From Nymphaea colorata (taxonomy: Eukaryota > Streptophyta > Magnoliopsida > Nymphaeales > Nymphaeaceae), in the NCBI RefSeq assembly GCF_008831285.2, contig NC_045141.1:20024848-20084847 (forward strand): a DNA stretch of 60,000 nucleotides, written 5' to 3'. A model generated the notes under the pieces. That model ran no database searches, had not been told where the DNA came from, and saw nothing but the letters and a program-made list of their open reading frames with translations. The translations under genes were made by a program, and so were the position numbers. Shown here one piece after another: positions 59,832 through 60,000 of the stretch (the first letter of the stretch is position 1; the number at the start of each line of letters is the position of its first letter).

Positions 59832-60000
59832 ATTCTAATCTAAGCACGAAATTAATTTCCAGAGTAGAATCAGTGGAGCATACGCCCCAAGAAAACTCCA
59901 CATATCTCTGTTCCTATGCGCACGCGTTACTACTGTCCGTAATATCATAGGTAGAAGAAGTCTGCTAAAGAAAAGTACCTAGCCTTGGAGTTTCAAGGTT
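59832..60000. other. Window end, nothing recognised
   Basis: Short non-coding stretch to the window edge. Confidence 0.4.

Noticed and set aside
59647-59901. Frames with 10-residue repeats on both strands
   Set aside because: By-product of the 30-bp minisatellite; no promoter, no conserved flank.

Overview
The window is nuclear DNA of a flowering plant. The evidence is a 13-exon gene with GT-AG introns, an intronless plant-type PHT1 phosphate transporter, a Ty1/copia retrotransposon with an initiator-Met tRNA primer site, several hAT-type MITEs with 8-bp target duplications, and AT-rich intergenic DNA full of (AT)n tracts. The species cannot be fixed from the sequence. The GC-rich intronless PHT1 in AT-rich surroundings would suit a monocot or an early-diverging lineage, but that is only a hint.

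Layout. 1-8.4 kb: intergenic, with a 572-bp hAT element (921-1492), a second hAT-type MITE (5169-5347) and a 288-bp tandem duplication (5755-6329). 8.5-10.6 kb: PHT1 on the minus strand, with a TATA box and a P1BS phosphate-starvation site just upstream. 10.6-22.7 kb: gene-poor, made of degraded repeats and small tandem duplications; two exon-like minus-strand stretches (22.27-22.46 and 28.28-28.36 kb) flank the retrotransposon. 22.8-28.15 kb: a copia element with two LTRs that read identical, flanked by an exact 101-bp direct repeat instead of the usual 5 bp; its pol frame is broken by a stop and a frameshift. 28.25-34.1 kb: an orphan promoter with two exon-like segments at 30.2-30.8 kb, a 1.6-kb hAT-like element with a nested Tourist-type MITE, and another hAT MITE just upstream of the next gene.

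34.25-41.75 kb: the complete NOTCHLESS homologue (NLE; pre-60S ribosome assembly factor), 474 aa, with a telomere-repeat (telo-box) motif upstream and one hAT element in intron 11. 46.9-53.6 kb: three same-strand, single-exon genes for small secreted proteins that share a 15-residue C-terminal core (G-S-x-[VI]-x-[NS]-H-H-x-[IM]-x4-F). This looks like a tandem family of signalling-peptide precursors and is the best candidate here for something undescribed. 53.6-60 kb: no firm gene, one more hAT MITE, a weak minus-strand ORF, and a 6 x 30-bp minisatellite at 59.65 kb.

The firm genes (PHT1, NLE, the peptide trio) do not form a pathway; they are independent plant genes separated by transposon-rich DNA. 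What links the window is the density of non-autonomous hAT elements, several of them in or next to NLE.
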